This document shows positions 23,251-37,011 of a stretch of 64,000 nucleotides of DNA, piece by piece. The notes below the pieces were generated by a model. That model had not been told where the DNA came from. It made no database searches and saw nothing but the letters and a program-made list of their open reading frames with translations. Each line of letters opens with the position of its first letter. Position 1 is the stretch's first letter. Made by a program: the position numbers and the translations under genes. This stretch comes from Artocarpus heterophyllus (taxonomy: Eukaryota; Streptophyta; Magnoliopsida; Rosales; Moraceae), in NCBI GenBank assembly GCA_025403435.1, contig CM046345.1, positions 992,001-1,056,000 on the forward strand, read 5' to 3'.

Positions 23251-24413
23251 CACAAACACACAAAATAAGTTTTATTCTTCTTTCCCTATAAAACCAAAAA
23301 AAAAAGTCCACATAGTGCTTGGGTTTACTCGAAAAAAAAAGGGCTGGGCAGAAATCAACACAACACGGAGAAGGCAAACATTCGTGTGGTTTGATAAAAT
23401 TGCCTTAGCCCATGGAAACTACAAAGTAGCCCATGGAAACTATGGCTCCTAACTTTAACTATTTTTTAATTTATTTATTTATTTATAGAAACTATAAAAA
23501 TATATTTTGAATTTAAAAAATTTTGTGTCAATTTTAGCCTCTATAGATTTTGGATTGAAAAAAAATAGAGATAAAAATATAGGTGAAAATAGTTTTGTTT
23601 TAAAAAATGAGGATTTTTAGGGAATTATGTTAAGAGTTGTTTTGAAATTTTTGCCTCAAAATATATGCAAAAATATTTCCAAAAACTCCAAAAAAAAAAC
23701 ACCAAATGGAGCATAAACTCTTAAATGGATTTGTTTTCAAAATATATTTCTTCTAAAAAAATTAAAAAATATATTTTAACAGTTAAAATCAATAAGACTT
23801 AAGATCTTTTTTTCCTTTTTTTTTTTAACTGGTGTTTTGTTCTATAACTTTTTATATTTCTAAAATCTGTAATAATATCTTTTGTAGCTTTTGAAAGGTA
23901 ATTGTATTGTTTTGTACAATTTTTTTATTTATAAAGATGAAATTTGAATAAGTTGTTTAAAATATTAAAGTAATACTTTTGTAATTTAAAAATAAATTAA
24001 AAAATAATTAAAACTTAAAGGTATAACTATGCGGTCCGCACACTAGTGAGAAGTATTTTACAATTTACCCTTGTAGTGAGCAGCATTTTACAATTTAGGG
24101 TGAATGGTAAATAAAACACCCCTATTAATTTTTTTGGATCGACGATGACTTTCCCACATAATGCACAAATTTTTAGGAGTTTATTGACTGGCGCAATATA
24201 CAAAAGAAAATGAAATTCTTTGATCACGTGGACTAATAAACGATCTTTAGCGATTTTATCTAAAAGTATTTAATATAGGAAGATTTTTGTCCATACAAAA
24301 TTAAAGTGCATTTAATTGTCAGTATTTCATAGCTTACAGGTAAGAGTGATGGGTTCCGAGCAGTCTGTAAAGTTTTATATCTACCGTTCAAATAAGTGCA
24401 CCACCTCTATCTC
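23251..24413. other. Upstream region of Ja2
   Basis: No gene seen. G-box core CACGTG at 24225-24230. The stretch matching 4458-4508 of unit 1 is deleted: TATATCTACC runs straight into GTTCAAATAAGTGC near 24385. Confidence 0.6.
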
Positions 24414-24422
24414 TATATATAG
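24414..24422 (+). promoter_or_regulatory. TATA box of Ja2
   Basis: TATATATAG, 75 to 67 bases before the start codon at 24489, in the conserved TATCTCTATATATAGCCACA context. Confidence 0.7.
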
Positions 24423-24525
24423 CCACATACACAAGTTTCTCCACATCCAAATATCCACGTAAAATTAGTCTTCAATAGTTTGATGCAGATGGCTCACTCT
24501 CCCTTCTCTCCCTCTCTGTCCTCGC

Positions 24526-24775
24526 ACTCTGTTGAATCCAGAATTAATCTTTGAGCAAGAGAATGAAATCTCGGAAGAGAGAATTTGGGCGGAAGAATGA
24601 ATATCTTCTATTCTGATATTAGCAATCCTTGTTCCTATTTATATACAAGGTAATGAAGAAAAACGTGAGCTTATAGAATAATTAAGTTGGTTACAACTGA
24701 TTTCCCACATCAGCGCAGAAAACTAACTGTCTAACTGAATAAACAGTTTTATAACTAATTGAGTTCTAAAAGCGT
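24526..24775 (-). mobile_element. LTR-like insertion in exon 1 of Ja2
   Basis: 250 bases absent from Ja1 and the Jb genes. Read on the minus strand it resembles a short copia-type LTR: TATA box TATATAAATAG (24635-24645) followed by a CT-rich leader and the end GGATTCAACA (24530 side). A TG start fits TGTTTATTCAG (24744 side), giving about 215 bases of TG...CA plus about 30 extra bases. Three host bases (CCT) are missing and no target duplication was seen, so the exact element type is uncertain. The same insertion is in Ja3. Confidence 0.6.
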
Positions 24776-24958
24776 CCTCTTCTCCATCTCCTTCGCTGAC
24801 ACCCACAAGTGGTTTTTGCCAAATGGCATCAACCAGAACCCGATCGGGATAATCCAGGCCGCCGTCGGGGTTTCTGAAGACCTCCTTAACCTCAATGGGA
24901 TGGTAAGGCTCCTTATTTATGTATGTATGCATGCCACTTTTCGTGATGATTTCTTTTA

Positions 24959-24991
24959 TACCTCCTTAAGCTCAACGGGATGGTGAGGCCC
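24959..24991 (+). repeat. Duplicate of the exon 1 end inside intron 1 of Ja2
   Basis: CCTCCTTAAGCTCAACGGGATGGTGAGGCCCC, as in Ja1, with a second donor-like site 80 bases after the true one at 24903. Confidence 0.75.
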
Positions 24992-26037
24992 CATAAAATG
25001 TATGTATGTGTGTGTGTATGCATGCATATTTGTAAGTATGTATGTATGTTACTTTTGGTGATGATTTTCTTTATAGCTTGTATTTCGATGTAGAATATGC
25101 ACAAAACCATTTTGTAACCCCAGTAATCGGGTCTAACAGATTTGATATCTTTATTAATTACTATAGAAATTTTTTTTACATATATTGAGGAGGATATATT
25201 AGTGTTCCATGGAAAATAGTTTGTAGGAAGCGAAAAACAACCAACGAAGTGGGAAGAGCCAGAATATACTAGTAGGACCATGGGGAGCCAAAGTGAGCAC
25301 TAGCTCCAATGGTAAGGCTTTTGACGACGGTGCATTCAACGGAATCAGAGAAATCAACCTTTCATATAATAAGGAGACCGCCATTGGGGACTTCCAAGTT
25401 ATTTACGACTTGAAAGGATCGCCATTTGTAGGACAAAATCATAAAAGTTTTATAACAGGCTTCACACCGGTGAAGGTTGGTTAGTTTCTTATTCATATCT
25501 TCATTGTTTTAAGCTATATAATTTCTTTTCTGGCCCATTACCCTATGACGTCTTTGTAAAAAGCATTCTTAAACATTTATAAGTGTTACCATGTGAACAA
25601 CTTCAATGCTACATGAACGTATAACTAGTGTTGTATTTGTTAACAAAGAATGCTACATATGTTGAACTGATCCAGATATTTAATCAAAGACTGTTCCTAT
25701 GCATTTAAGTTAAATTGTTTGATAAATACTTCCCCTGTGCATTTTCATAACACTCTAGTTTACTTATATTTTATATTTTGGTGTATTTTTTGAAATCTAG
25801 ATTTCCCTAGACTTTCCGAACGAGTATATAGTAGAAGTAAGCGGGTACACTGGTAATGTGCATGGATATATAGTAGTACCCTCTTTGACATTCAAGACTA
25901 ACAAGAAAACCTATGGACCATATGGAGTCACAAGCGGCACACCGTTCAGTTTTCCAATCGAAAATGGCTTAGTTGTTGGATTCAAAGGAAGTATCGGCTA
26001 TTGGTTGGATTACTTTAGTATGTGCGTGTCCTTTTAA

Positions 26038-28287
26038 GATGATAAGTAACTAAAGAAAATAGTGATGTAATTAAATAAACTCAAATCGCCAATTATGAAG
26101 TGGTAATATTTTTATGTTGGTTTTGCCAACTATATTATTACCATGCACATGGAGTGATTTGAGGTGTGTTGGCTATGTTTGAAATAAATGAGTATGTTGG
26201 TTATGTAATATGACATCTTGATGGGTCTATTTATCTATGTACCTTTTTTCTTTAGTTTCTAAACAACACTTTGTTTGGACCAACCTAATTAAATCTAATG
26301 GTGTAGATTCGTGTGCGAATAAGTGCATAGACATCCTGCTAGTTATAGTGGTTATCCAGTTTTCGTGGTGTAATAATTGTTCGACAGGATAGATATGCAC
26401 TTATATAGTTTTTCTGTAACCCTAACTATCACGACTTAAAATTGGGATCAATGACTAAATTGCAATTTTTTTCTTTGAAGATTTTGGAAATCTAAACATT
26501 AAAACAAAAGAAAAAAAATTGTAGTTGGACCTAATAAAATTTTGGAAATAAATCAAACTTGCTCTGGAGCCTCCACATCAAGAAAATAATAAAACACAAA
26601 TATAAAATTTAAATAAACCTATATAATAATATATTAATTTGCACTAAATAGCATAGTTTAATTTTAATATAAGTAAATAGAACAGTTGCAAAAATATTTA
26701 AGTATGTAATATTTTTAAAATTATATGTTCTTTTTAAACATTTAAATTTTTATTTTAATCATGTGTGTAAAAATATTTTATGTTTATTTTAAACATAATA
26801 TTTTCATATCGTTTCTTATTGTTTTCTTCTAACTCTTCTGACGTTGCTTTTCTTTCTTTCTTTCTTTCTTTCTTTTTTTTTTTAATTAAAGTCTTCCAGT
26901 TTCCTTCTGTTGTTTATTACCAAACTATTGTCGTTTACAAGTTTTGCTGTCGTTTTAACCAATATTTCTTCTTCCTCTAAAGGTCAAAGTTCCCTATATC
27001 TTTTTTCCTCTAAAAAAAAAAAAAACACAAACACACAAAAGAAGTTTTATTCTTCTTTCCCAATTTTTTTTTCCCTGTAAAACCAAATAAAAAGAAGTAC
27101 ACATAGTGTTGGGCTTTACTCAAAACAAAAAAAGCAGGGTAGAAATTAGACATTCATGTGGTTTGACAAAATTGCCTAGCCCATGGAAACTACAAAGTAG
27201 CCCGTGGAAACTATAGCTCCTTACTTTAATTATTTTTTAATTTATTTATGTATACTTAGAAACTATAAAAATATATTTTTAATTTAAACAACTTGCTTAA
27301 ATTTTATCCTCTATAGAATTTTGGACCGAAAAAACATGAAGATAAAACTTAGATGAAAATAGTTTTGTTTTAGAAAATGAGAATTTTTAAGAAATTACCT
27401 TGAGTGTATTTTTGAAATTTGCCTCAAAAATATTCAAAAATATTTTTAAAAACTTCAAAAACAATACCAAACAGAGCATAAACTCTTAAAAGGATTTGTT
27501 TTTGAAATATTTTTCTTCTTAAAAAAAATTAAAAAATATAATTTAACATTTAAAAATCCGTAAGACTTAAGATCATTTTTTTAAAATTTGATGTTTTGTT
27601 GTATAATTTTTTATGTTTCTAAAATCAATAGAAATATCTTTTATAACTTTTGAAAGGTAATTGTGTTGTTTTGTGTAATTTTTTATTTATAAGGATGAAA
27701 TTTAAATAAGTTGTTTAAAACATTAAAGTAATACTTTGTAATTTAAAAATAAATTAAAAAATAGATAAAACTTAAAGTAAAATTATGTCATCCACGAGGT
27801 AGTGACTAGTATTTTACAATTTAGGTTCAATGCTAAATAAAAGGTACAATTACACGCACCGCAAAAGATTTGTCTTTATAAGCCGAATCTTTCCACTGGA
27901 AAGGAACACTCGTGGCACAAATTATGACATCTAGATCCGTGTGAAAATGTCCTCCCTATTAAATTTTTTGAGATCGATGATGACTTTCCCACATGACAGA
28001 CAGATTTTTAGGAGTTTATTGGAGCTGGCGCAATATAAAAAGAAAATGAAATTTTTTTCCATATAAAATTAAAGTGAATCAAATTGCCAGCAGATCATCG
28101 CTTACACGTATGACTGAAGGGTTTCGACGTGTGTATGTAACGTTGTTAGGTAGATTAAATCCCAAACTACATAAAATTCATGTGTTCATTAAAATTTTAA
28201 CTTTCTACCTACCATCGGCAAAGCCTAAATTACTTTCATAGCCCCAAATAAGCCCGGAATCCCAAACAAGTGTAGCACCTCCATCTC
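26038..28287. other. Ja2 3' flank and Jb2 upstream region
   Basis: No gene seen. Module junction near 26805. A CTTT microsatellite at about 26850-26880 is longer than in unit 1. From about 27340 the DNA is almost the same in all three units. The extra 100-base block of Jb promoters is at about 27847-27957. Confidence 0.6.
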
Positions 28288-28296
28288 TATATATAG
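28288..28296 (+). promoter_or_regulatory. TATA box of Jb2
   Basis: TATATATAG, 66 bases from its end to the start codon at 28362; conserved with Jb3, and longer by TA than in Jb1. Confidence 0.75.
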
Positions 28297-28361
28297 CCAT
28301 GTACACAAGTTTCTCTACATCCAAATATCCACGTAAACTAGTCTTCAATAGTTTAATGCAG

Positions 28362-29503
28362 ATGGCTTACTCTTCCCTTCTCTCCCTCTCTGTTCTCGCC
28401 CTCCTCTTCTCCATCTCCTCTGCTGACACCCGCAAGTGGTTTTTGCCAAATGGCATCAACCAGAACCCAATCGGGATAATCGAGGCTGCCGTCGGGGTTT
28501 CTGAAGACCTCCTTAACCTCAACGGGATGGTAAGGCCCCTTATGTATGTATGTACGTACATATGTATGTTACTTTTGGTGATGTAGAATATGCACATAAA
28601 ACTATTTTGCAACCTCGGTAATGGGGTCTAAGAGACCTGATATCTTTATTAATTACTATTGAAAATTTTTTATATATATTCAGGAGGATGTTTTATTGTT
28701 CCTTGGAAAATATTTTGTAGGAAGCGAAAAATGACGAACAAAGCGGGATAAGCCAGACTGTAATCGTAGGACCATGGGGAGCCAAAGTAAGCACTAGCTC
28801 CAATGGTAAAGCTTTTGATGACGGTGCATTCACCGGAATCAGAGAAATCAACCTTTCATATAACAAGGAGACCGCCATTGGGGACTTCCAAGTTGTTTAC
28901 GACTTGAATGGATCGCCATATGTAGGACAAAATCATAAAAGTTTTATAACAGGCTTCACACCAGTGAAGGTTGGTTAGTTTCTTATTCATTTCTTCATTG
29001 TTTTAAGCTATATAATTTCTTTTCTGGCCCATTACCCTATGACGTCTTTGTAAAAAGCTTTCTTAAACATTTTTAAGTGTTACCATGTGAACAACTTAAA
29101 TATTACATGAACATATGTCACATATGTTGAACTGATCAGGATATTTAATCAAAGATTATTCATATAAATTTTAAGTTAAATTTTTTGATAAATACTTTCC
29201 CTATACATTTTCATAACACTTTAGTTTATTGATATTTTATATTTTGGTATATTCTTTGAAATCCAGATTTCTCTAGACTTTCCAAGCGAGTATATAATGG
29301 AAGTAAGCGGGTACACTGGTAACGTGAGTGGGTATGTAGTAGTACGCTCTTTGACATTCAAGACTAATAAGAAAACCTATGGACCATATGGAGTTACAAG
29401 CGGCACACCTTTCAATCTCCCAATCGAAAATGGCTTAATTGTTGGATTCAAAGGAAGTATCGGCTACTGGTTGGACTACTTTAGTATGTACTTGTCACTT
29501 TAA
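28362..29503 (+). CDS. Jacalin gene b, unit 2 (Jb2), intact
   Basis: Join of 28362-28529, 28721-28969 and 29267-29503, 217 codons. The precursor has signal peptide, propeptide, DEQSGISQ-type beta chain, TSSN linker and 133-residue alpha chain with the complete galactose pocket. Residue 23 is Thr (ADTRKW). Differences from Jb1 in the rest of the coding exons are silent (for example GTA for GTG just after MEV at about 29300, AAC for AAT in SYNKE). Sequons visible in the alpha chain are N-L-S (16), N-G-S (35) and N-V-S (74); which are used is not shown by sequence. The protein is the same as that of Jb3. Confidence 0.96.
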
Positions 29504-32500
29504 GATGATAAGTAACTAAAGAAAATAGTGATGTAACTTAAATAAACTCAAATCGCCAATTATGAAGTGGTAATATTTTTATGTTGGTTTTACCCACTAT
29601 ATTATTACCATGTACATGGAGTGATTTGAGGTGTGTTGGCTATGTTTGAAATAAATGAGTATGTTGGTTATGTAATATGACCTCTTTGATGAGTCTATTT
29701 ATCTATGTATATCCACAAGCTGTCATCTTTTTTTTTTTTTTTTAGTTTCTAAACAACACTTTGTTTGGACCAACCTAATTAAATCTAATGGCGTAGATTC
29801 ATGTACAAATAAGTGCATAGACATCGTGCTAGTTATAGTGGTTATCCGGTTTTCGTGGTGTACTAATTGTTCGACAAGATAGATATGCACTTGTAGAGTT
29901 TTTTTGTAACCCTAACTATCACCACCTAAAATTAGGATCAATGATTAATTTGAAATTTTTTTCTTTGAAGATTTTGGAAATCTAAACATCAAAAAAAAAA
30001 AAAAAAAAACAAATTGTGGTTGGACCTAATAAAAATTTTGAAAATAAATCAAACTTGCTCTGGAGCTTCTGCATCAAGAAAATAATAAAATACAAATATA
30101 AAATTTTAAAAAACCTATACAATAATATATATATTGCACTAAATAGCATAGTTTTAATTTTTAATATAAGTAAATAGAACACTTGCAAAAACATTTAAGT
30201 ACATAATATTTCTAAAATTATGTGTTTTTTAAACATTTAAAATTTTTTATTTTATCTCCTCTTTTTTCATCATTTTTGTTTTTTGTTATCTTGTTGTTCC
30301 GTGTTTTTTTTCGTTTTAATATAAATAGGCTATACTTTAACATTATTATATTTTAGTCTATTTATTTTTATTCACAATAAATGATAGTCTAATTCTCTCG
30401 TTCTCCTAAAAAAAATTACATAACAAACAGAAAATTTAGAAATAATCTATAGTTTTAGAACAAATATACCAGTCAAATAACAAAGAGCATTGACAATGAC
30501 CTAAAACGTCAACCAATAACAGACTAACCTAAAATAAAAAATAGGGAGTATGTACACAATGCCCGCTATTCCTACCAACTTAGTTTAATCAAAGAACTTA
30601 AATATCCACAATTAAAGAATAAGTAAACAAGTAACTCTACACATATCGTCATATACATGGAATGACCGTTAAACAGGTGACTCCAAATGTAATTTTATAT
30701 TTCCATTCACTAGTGGCGTACCGTAAATATCGTCATAAACTAAATAAGTGTTTGATAGGCTGTTAGAACTATTAGTTAGAACTATTTTATTGTAATACGT
30801 AAGAGTTTTATATTATAGTAATATTTTATTATTATTGTAACATGTAAAAGTTTATATTGTTTGAATTAAAAAAGTAGTTTAAAACACTGATGAAAACAAG
30901 TAATAAATTTTTTTAATCATGTCCACTAGTAATGTTCCTCAAAAGATTCAATTCCATCTAGGTGTCCTAGAGTAACATCAGTTTCACCGCTACGTGGTAG
31001 TTGATGTTGACCAAAGGGTGATCAGCCCGAGTGGTACGTGGCTTGTTGTTAGAGGGAGAGGTGATGGTCTGATTTTTCGGCAAGGGTGCTTTCAAGTGAG
31101 AGTGTCCTAGATATTAAGGTTCCGCTAGATAAATAGATTTAGATTAATAATTTAATTTGAGTTAATGTGATTTGAATTAAGATTTAAGTTAGTGATCTAA
31201 ATTGTTATTTAAATTGATGTTTGGATGTACATTTAAGTTTTAATCTGAGTATAGAATAAAATTGAAATTTGTGTTTGGAGAGGTAGTGAAGATAGTTTTT
31301 GATTTATTAATAAATCTAATAAAATCTTAATAGTAATGATCTTAAAAAATATGCAATATAGATCTTGATTTATTCCTCTATTTATTAGGAACATAGTTAA
31401 AAAAAATCATCTCAATTGGATATCAAATGAAGAAGTTATGATTTTTTTTTCTCAAATACAAGAGAGAGAATTTTAGTTTTTATTGTAGCAAAGCTATCAA
31501 AGTATCAAAAGTTTAAGAGGGATAAGAACTCTGAAAACTTAGATTCTTGATACTTAAATGATTTAGATTTTGGGGGAAAACAAACATATATCAAAGGATT
31601 CTTGATACTCAAATCTAAAATTGAGTCCATTAAGTTCAAAGAATGCATGAAACAAACATATCCTAAATTTTAACCCTCAAATTCTTCAAAATTTTAAAAT
31701 AGACCATAATACCTCAAAACTTTTCATCCAACTTTTGCAAAATAGCAACTTTGGGCACAAAAGTATAGTTTTGTTATTATCAAATCCCACAAGTTTTACT
31801 CAACAACTCAAGTTCTCCTTTTTTTCCTATGTTTTCTATGACGTTCTTTTTCAGACTAATCTTTTCTTTCTCTTCACCAATCTCTCTCTATCCTTCTTTC
31901 TTTCTCCAACTTCGTTACCTGCATATTGTTTTTCTTTTTTTTTTTTTGTGAATCTCGCACGTTATTTCACCTTTTCTCTTTTCTATTTTTTTTTTCAGTC
32001 ACCAGAGGAGCATATTTCACCTTTTCTCTTTTTGTTTTTATTAGAAAGTATGGTGTTAAATTTAATACCATTTATAATATTACCTTACACAAAGGATTTT
32101 GATTAGATAGATTGAGTTCTTTTCTTTGTAGAAAGTGAAATGCAGTGAGAGATAAGCTTAAAAAAAAATCTTCAGAAAAAATTGTGTTATTTTTCTTATA
32201 AATTTTTTCATCATAGTGAATTATTCTACACCATTTCAATATAAGCGTAACCCTCACATCAAAAATAAACTACGGTATTTATCGTATGTTCTTATTTATT
32301 TTTTATCCACATATTTGATTTCCTTATAATTAAGGCTTCAAATTCCCAATAGTTTCACTCCCAAATTTCCAATACAAATGCTTGGAAGGGTGCAGGTTAC
32401 GACATATACAGTGGAGAGACAGCTTATAGAAAGTAGAAAGTTAACCTAAATTTTATTTGTGCATATTGTTGCTCATATTTTCTTCTTCTACCTCTCCCTC

Positions 32501-33204
32501 TATGAGAAATGCTTAGATAAAGATGGCGAACGAGAGAGAGAAAAGGAAAGAAAGAGAGAGAGAGCTGATGCAAGAGAAAATTAAGTTTGGAAAAAGAGAG
32601 AACTTTTTGATAAAAAAGAAAAAATAAAAACAAAAAAAATGTGAAATGACAAAAAGAGGATTTTCAATGGTCACAAACGGAGAAATCCGGTTTTAAGTGT
32701 TGGTAGCATTTTGAATGAGGCGGTTGGCGTGCTAACCGATATTGGTCAAACAGATAAATGGACGGAGAAGTTACACAACAGATCTGGATTCCTTGTCAAA
32801 CATAATGCAGCAGCTTGTATTAGTTCAAAATGCTACACTTTTCCTCATTGTACTAGAGTTTTCTAGAGCTAGATACTTGTAATAAAATGTGATAAGATAT
32901 CTTGTCAATAGCCGAAGATTCTAGGCACCAAAATAATTAAAGAAAAGCCTAAAAACAAATAATAGCTAATAGTGTTATAGATTAATTGTTGTAAATCACA
33001 CATAAAGTTCACTTTAGGCTTTATGTGTCACTTTAGACCTAGCAATACAGGTTACGATATGATGACACGATACAAACACGACACGATTTTTTATATATTA
33101 GTGTCAAAAATAAGCTAGGGTCATTTTTGTTTCAACCCGTTCGTGTCAACCTTCTTGACACTAAATCGACCCACACTTAAATACTTTATTATTTTTTGAA
33201 AACG
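29504..33204. other. Jb2 3' flank and AT-rich region up to the copia element
   Basis: No gene recognised. Nearly identical to 9395-13087 of unit 1, with length changes in poly(T) near 29728-29743 and poly(A) near 29990-30009. Contains the possible MITE (about 31122-31665), the T-rich open frame at 31735-32106 and the GA microsatellite near 32530-32567. Confidence 0.55.
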
Positions 33205-33210
33205 ATTTGC

Positions 33211-36200
33211 CCTAAGTGAGTAAATATAACATGTCTTGCATCTCCATAGCCTCTACATCCTTCTAGAAAACCCTTGTTTGTAGTGTCTTCGTGAAAGGAT
33301 CAGCTATACTGTCCTCGGACACGATCTTGCATACTACAACATGTCTACCCTCAACGAAGTCCTTTATCACTTGATACTTCCAAAGAATATGTTTACTCTT
33401 CTTATGAAATCTTGGTTCCTTAGCATTAACTATCACTGCAGTGTTATCATGATATAACGACATCTCTTTATCCATACCAGAAACTACCTCAAGATCCCCA
33501 AGAAACTTGCAGAGCCACAAAGTTTCTTTTGAAGCTTACTAGTGACCATATACTCGGCCTCTATCGTTGAATCCGAAGTGCAATCTTGTTTGAAACTTCT
33601 CCAAACAATGGCGCTTCCTCCTAAAGTAAACATTGATCCTAAAGTCGATCTTCTTGAATCCAAATGGGATTAGAAATCCAAGTCAGTGTATTCAAAAGGT
33701 GTTAGATCCTCACCAGATTACACTAGCATATAACCTCTAGTCCTTCTTAAGTACTTGAAAATATACTTGATTGTGATCTGACTGAAATCAACTTACTATT
33801 TCGACCACATAAGAAATGTCTGGTTGAGTGTAAAGCATTGCAAACATGAGACTACTCACTACCGAAGCATAAGGCACGTTCTTCATGTATTCTCTTTCTT
33901 CATCAGACTTTGGAGAGTCTTTCTTAGAAAGAGTAATTCCAGACTTAGATGCTTTCCTACCTTTCTTCAAATTCTGGATTGCATACTTTTCAAGAATTTT
34001 ATCTATGTAGATAGCTTGGGATAAAGCTATTATTTTATTCTTCCTATCTCGAAAGATTTGGATACCTAGAACATATGTCAACTGCTTAGTAAACTATAAT
34101 TTGACCAATAACAATGCCCCAAATGTCATCTACATAGAATAGTAGAAAAACCACATTCCCATCCTTAATGTATTTGTAAACATATAGTTCATCCATATTT
34201 TGTTCAAACCCATGTCTTGATCACTTGATCAAATCTTATGTTTCAAGAACGAAAAGTTTGCTTAAGTCCATAAATAAACTTTACCAACTTACAGGCCTTA
34301 CTCTCTTGACCTTAGCTTTGAACCCGTTTAGTTGTACCTTCTATATGGTCTCATCAAGTTAGCCGTTAAGAATGGCTTTCTTGACATCCATTTGTCAAAT
34401 CTCATAGTCGAGAACAACAGCTATGAACAAAAGAATACGGATGGACTTAAGCATGGCTATAGGTGAAAAGGTTTCCTTGTATCAATTCCTTCTTTTGTGT
34501 GTATCCATTTGCTACTAATCTAATCTTATAGGTTTCGAATTTCCCACTTGTTCCTCTCTTTCTCTTATAGATCCACTTACACCCTATGGGCTTTACCCCT
34601 TTAGGAAGGTGCACAAGCTCCCAGACTTGATTAGTCTTCATAAACTTTATCTCAATGTTCATAGCTTCTGTCTAGAGCTTGGAAGTAACATCCTCCATAG
34701 CCTCTATATATGTTTAAGGATCCCTATCGTGTTTAACAGGCTCAGCCGAGTAAGCTTCACCATTGAACATATACCTATCAGGTTGACGCCCGATTCTCCT
34801 ACTACGTCCAAGCTCTTAAGGTTGTTGTTCAGTTGGTTTTTCTACATTGATTAGATTGGTTTCAACCAGAATCCCTAGAGTGATTGAATCACTCACTGAC
34901 TCCTTGAGTACCACTCTACTACGAGGTTTAAAGTCGTTCATGTAACTTTCCTTAAAGAAAGTTGCATTCGTCAAAACCACGACTTTATTTTCTTTTGGGT
35001 TATAAAAATAACTCTCTTTAGTTCCTTTTGGATATCCTATAAACACACACACTTCTGAACGTGCTTCTAATTTATTCGCTTCCTTGTACAAGACATGAGC
35101 AAGATAACCCCATATGCGAATATGATTTAAAAATGTCTTTCTACTCATCCACAACTCGTGAGGAGTTTTAAGACTCGATTTAGAAAGCATATTTTTAAAA
35201 GATGAGATACAGTTTGTAATACGTATCTCCAAAAGGATAAAGGTAATTTTGAATAACTCATCATAGACCGAACCATGTCCAACAAAATCCTATTCCTTCT
35301 CTCAACCATGCCATTCTGTTGTGGAGTGCCTGGTGGAGAGGTATTCTCCACCTCGAAGGGATCGAAGTGTCTTTATGGGTTTACCTAATTGCTTCTTTGT
35401 TTCAACTCAAAACTTCCTGAACTTGTCAAAAGTTTCCCTCTTATGATGCATTAGGTAGACTTACCTATATCTCGAGTAATCATTAATAAAAGTGACAAAA
35501 TACTCGTACCCTTCTCGTGCCTTGATGTTTATAGGACCACAAACATCACTATGTATAAGTTCTAGGACCCTTTCGGCTCGATTACCCTTATACCCAAATG
35601 GTCTTTTGGTCATTTTGTCCTCCAAACAAGATTTACATTGTGGTATAGATTTCACGTCTAAATTATTTAAAGGTTCATTATTTACCAACCTTTGAATCAT
35701 ATCCAAGCTAATATGACCTAATCGCTAGTGTCAAAGAAAAGTCTTATTAGAGTGAAAAGTTTTAAGTCTTTTAGGGTTATCATTAACCTTAGTGTTAAGC
35801 AGTAAGTCCATCTTAGATTTGATAAAATATGGGTTTTTTGCAACCATCCACTATAGATAAAATATTTGTTTTTACGAATCACAACTTTATTATTAAAGTA
35901 AACTGAATAAGAGTTTTTAAATAAACAAGCGACAGAAATTAAATTTTTTTTAAGTTTAGGAACATAAAAACAATCTCTTAAACCTAAAGTTCTATACCTA
36001 TTAAAGTAAAGATCGATGTCTCCTATTGTTTCAGCCAACACTAAGGATCCATCGTCTATCCGCAACATGAAGCGCTCATGTGGCAAACTTCTCATTTCCG
36101 TGAACCCCTGCAGAGAAACACAAATATGATTAGTTGCTCCAGAATCTATGACCCAAATGTCATTTGATTCCTCAACTAAACAAGTCTCAATAACTAGAAG

Positions 36201-37011
36201 TTTGCACTTACCTCCTTTGGATTTGACGTCCTTGCAATTCTTCTTGATATGCCTAGCCTTCTAGCAAAAAAAAAAAAAAAAAGCACTTTAGTTTCTTTAG
36301 GTTCCTTGAATTTTTATCCTTGCCTTTTGCCAGAGTAGAAGATTTTTTGTTCTTAGCCCTCTGCTTCTTTCTATTCCCAGAGTTAGTATTATAACCAGAT
36401 ACAGCTGCTAAGTTTGCCTCTCCAAGAGCCGAAGCTTCCCTAATCAGATTCTCAAACCTCTGTAACTGCTTCATCAGCTTGGTCAAGGTCACATCCTGTC
36501 TATTGCTCAAATTATATGAAGCTCAAAATGGGATGCTCTATAGATGGAGTCTTAAAGACCATAGTCATATGTAACTCAACAATAATGTCATCTCCATGGG
36601 ATTGAGCCTCAACGAGGTAACCAATGGCAACATCATATGCTCCTTCATAGGAGTCTTTTGCTTTTGTTTGCAATTAAGGAACTTTCGAAGAGCCCCTTAC
36701 CGTTTTCGTTAAGGATTGGCCTCCAAACATGTCTTCCAGATTATCTAAAATCTACTTAACAGTCTCATAATCCTTATGTTAAGCTTGTAGCATATTATTC
36801 ATGCTATCCATAATATAAAAGCGGGCCTGATCATTAGCACCCTTCCAACAATCATACGCTTAGATTTGGTCATTAGGGGATTCGCCGATAGGCTCAGTAG
36901 GACAAGGCTTGGTTAGCACAAATTTTAGTTTCTCAAAAGAAATGATGATATTCAGGTTCCTTTTCTAATCGTTATAATTCTTGCCAGCTAATGTATTTTT
37001 ATCGAGTATCA
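33211..37011 (-). pseudogene. Degenerate copia gag-pol, unit 2
   Basis: Domains in the same order as in unit 1: gag about 36245-37011, protease DSGATNHI about 36125-36146, integrase about 35145-35706, reverse transcriptase about 34100-34662 with YVDD near 34125-34140, RNase H 33263-33660. Stops and frameshifts throughout. The gag C-terminal run LMKQLQRFENLIREA is better kept here (36253-36510) than in unit 1. Confidence 0.86.

Larger units (their letters stand above)
24489..26037 (+). pseudogene. Jacalin gene a, unit 2 (Ja2): signal-peptide exon disrupted
   Basis: Exons 24489-24902 (with insertion), 25227-25475 and 25801-26037. A T is missing after ATGGCTCACTCT, and 250 bases are inserted at 24526-24775 inside the signal-peptide codons. 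Translation from ATG 24489 reaches TGA at 24552-24554. The net length change (+246) is a multiple of three, so the downstream frame is kept. Exons 2 and 3 are fully open with intact splice sites. They encode NQRSGKSQ-type beta chain, TSSN and an alpha chain that retains Gly1, Tyr78, Tyr122, Trp123 and Asp125, ending SMCVSF. Changes include DLKGSP (loss of the N-G-S sequon), NVHG (loss of N-V-S) and VPSLTF. Without a signal peptide it should not reach the secretory pathway. I judge it a recent pseudogene. Confidence 0.9.

Noticed and set aside
24759..24986. Alternative start restoring Ja2 secretion
   Set aside because: The frame opens only with TTG within the insertion remnant; no ATG gives a signal peptide.
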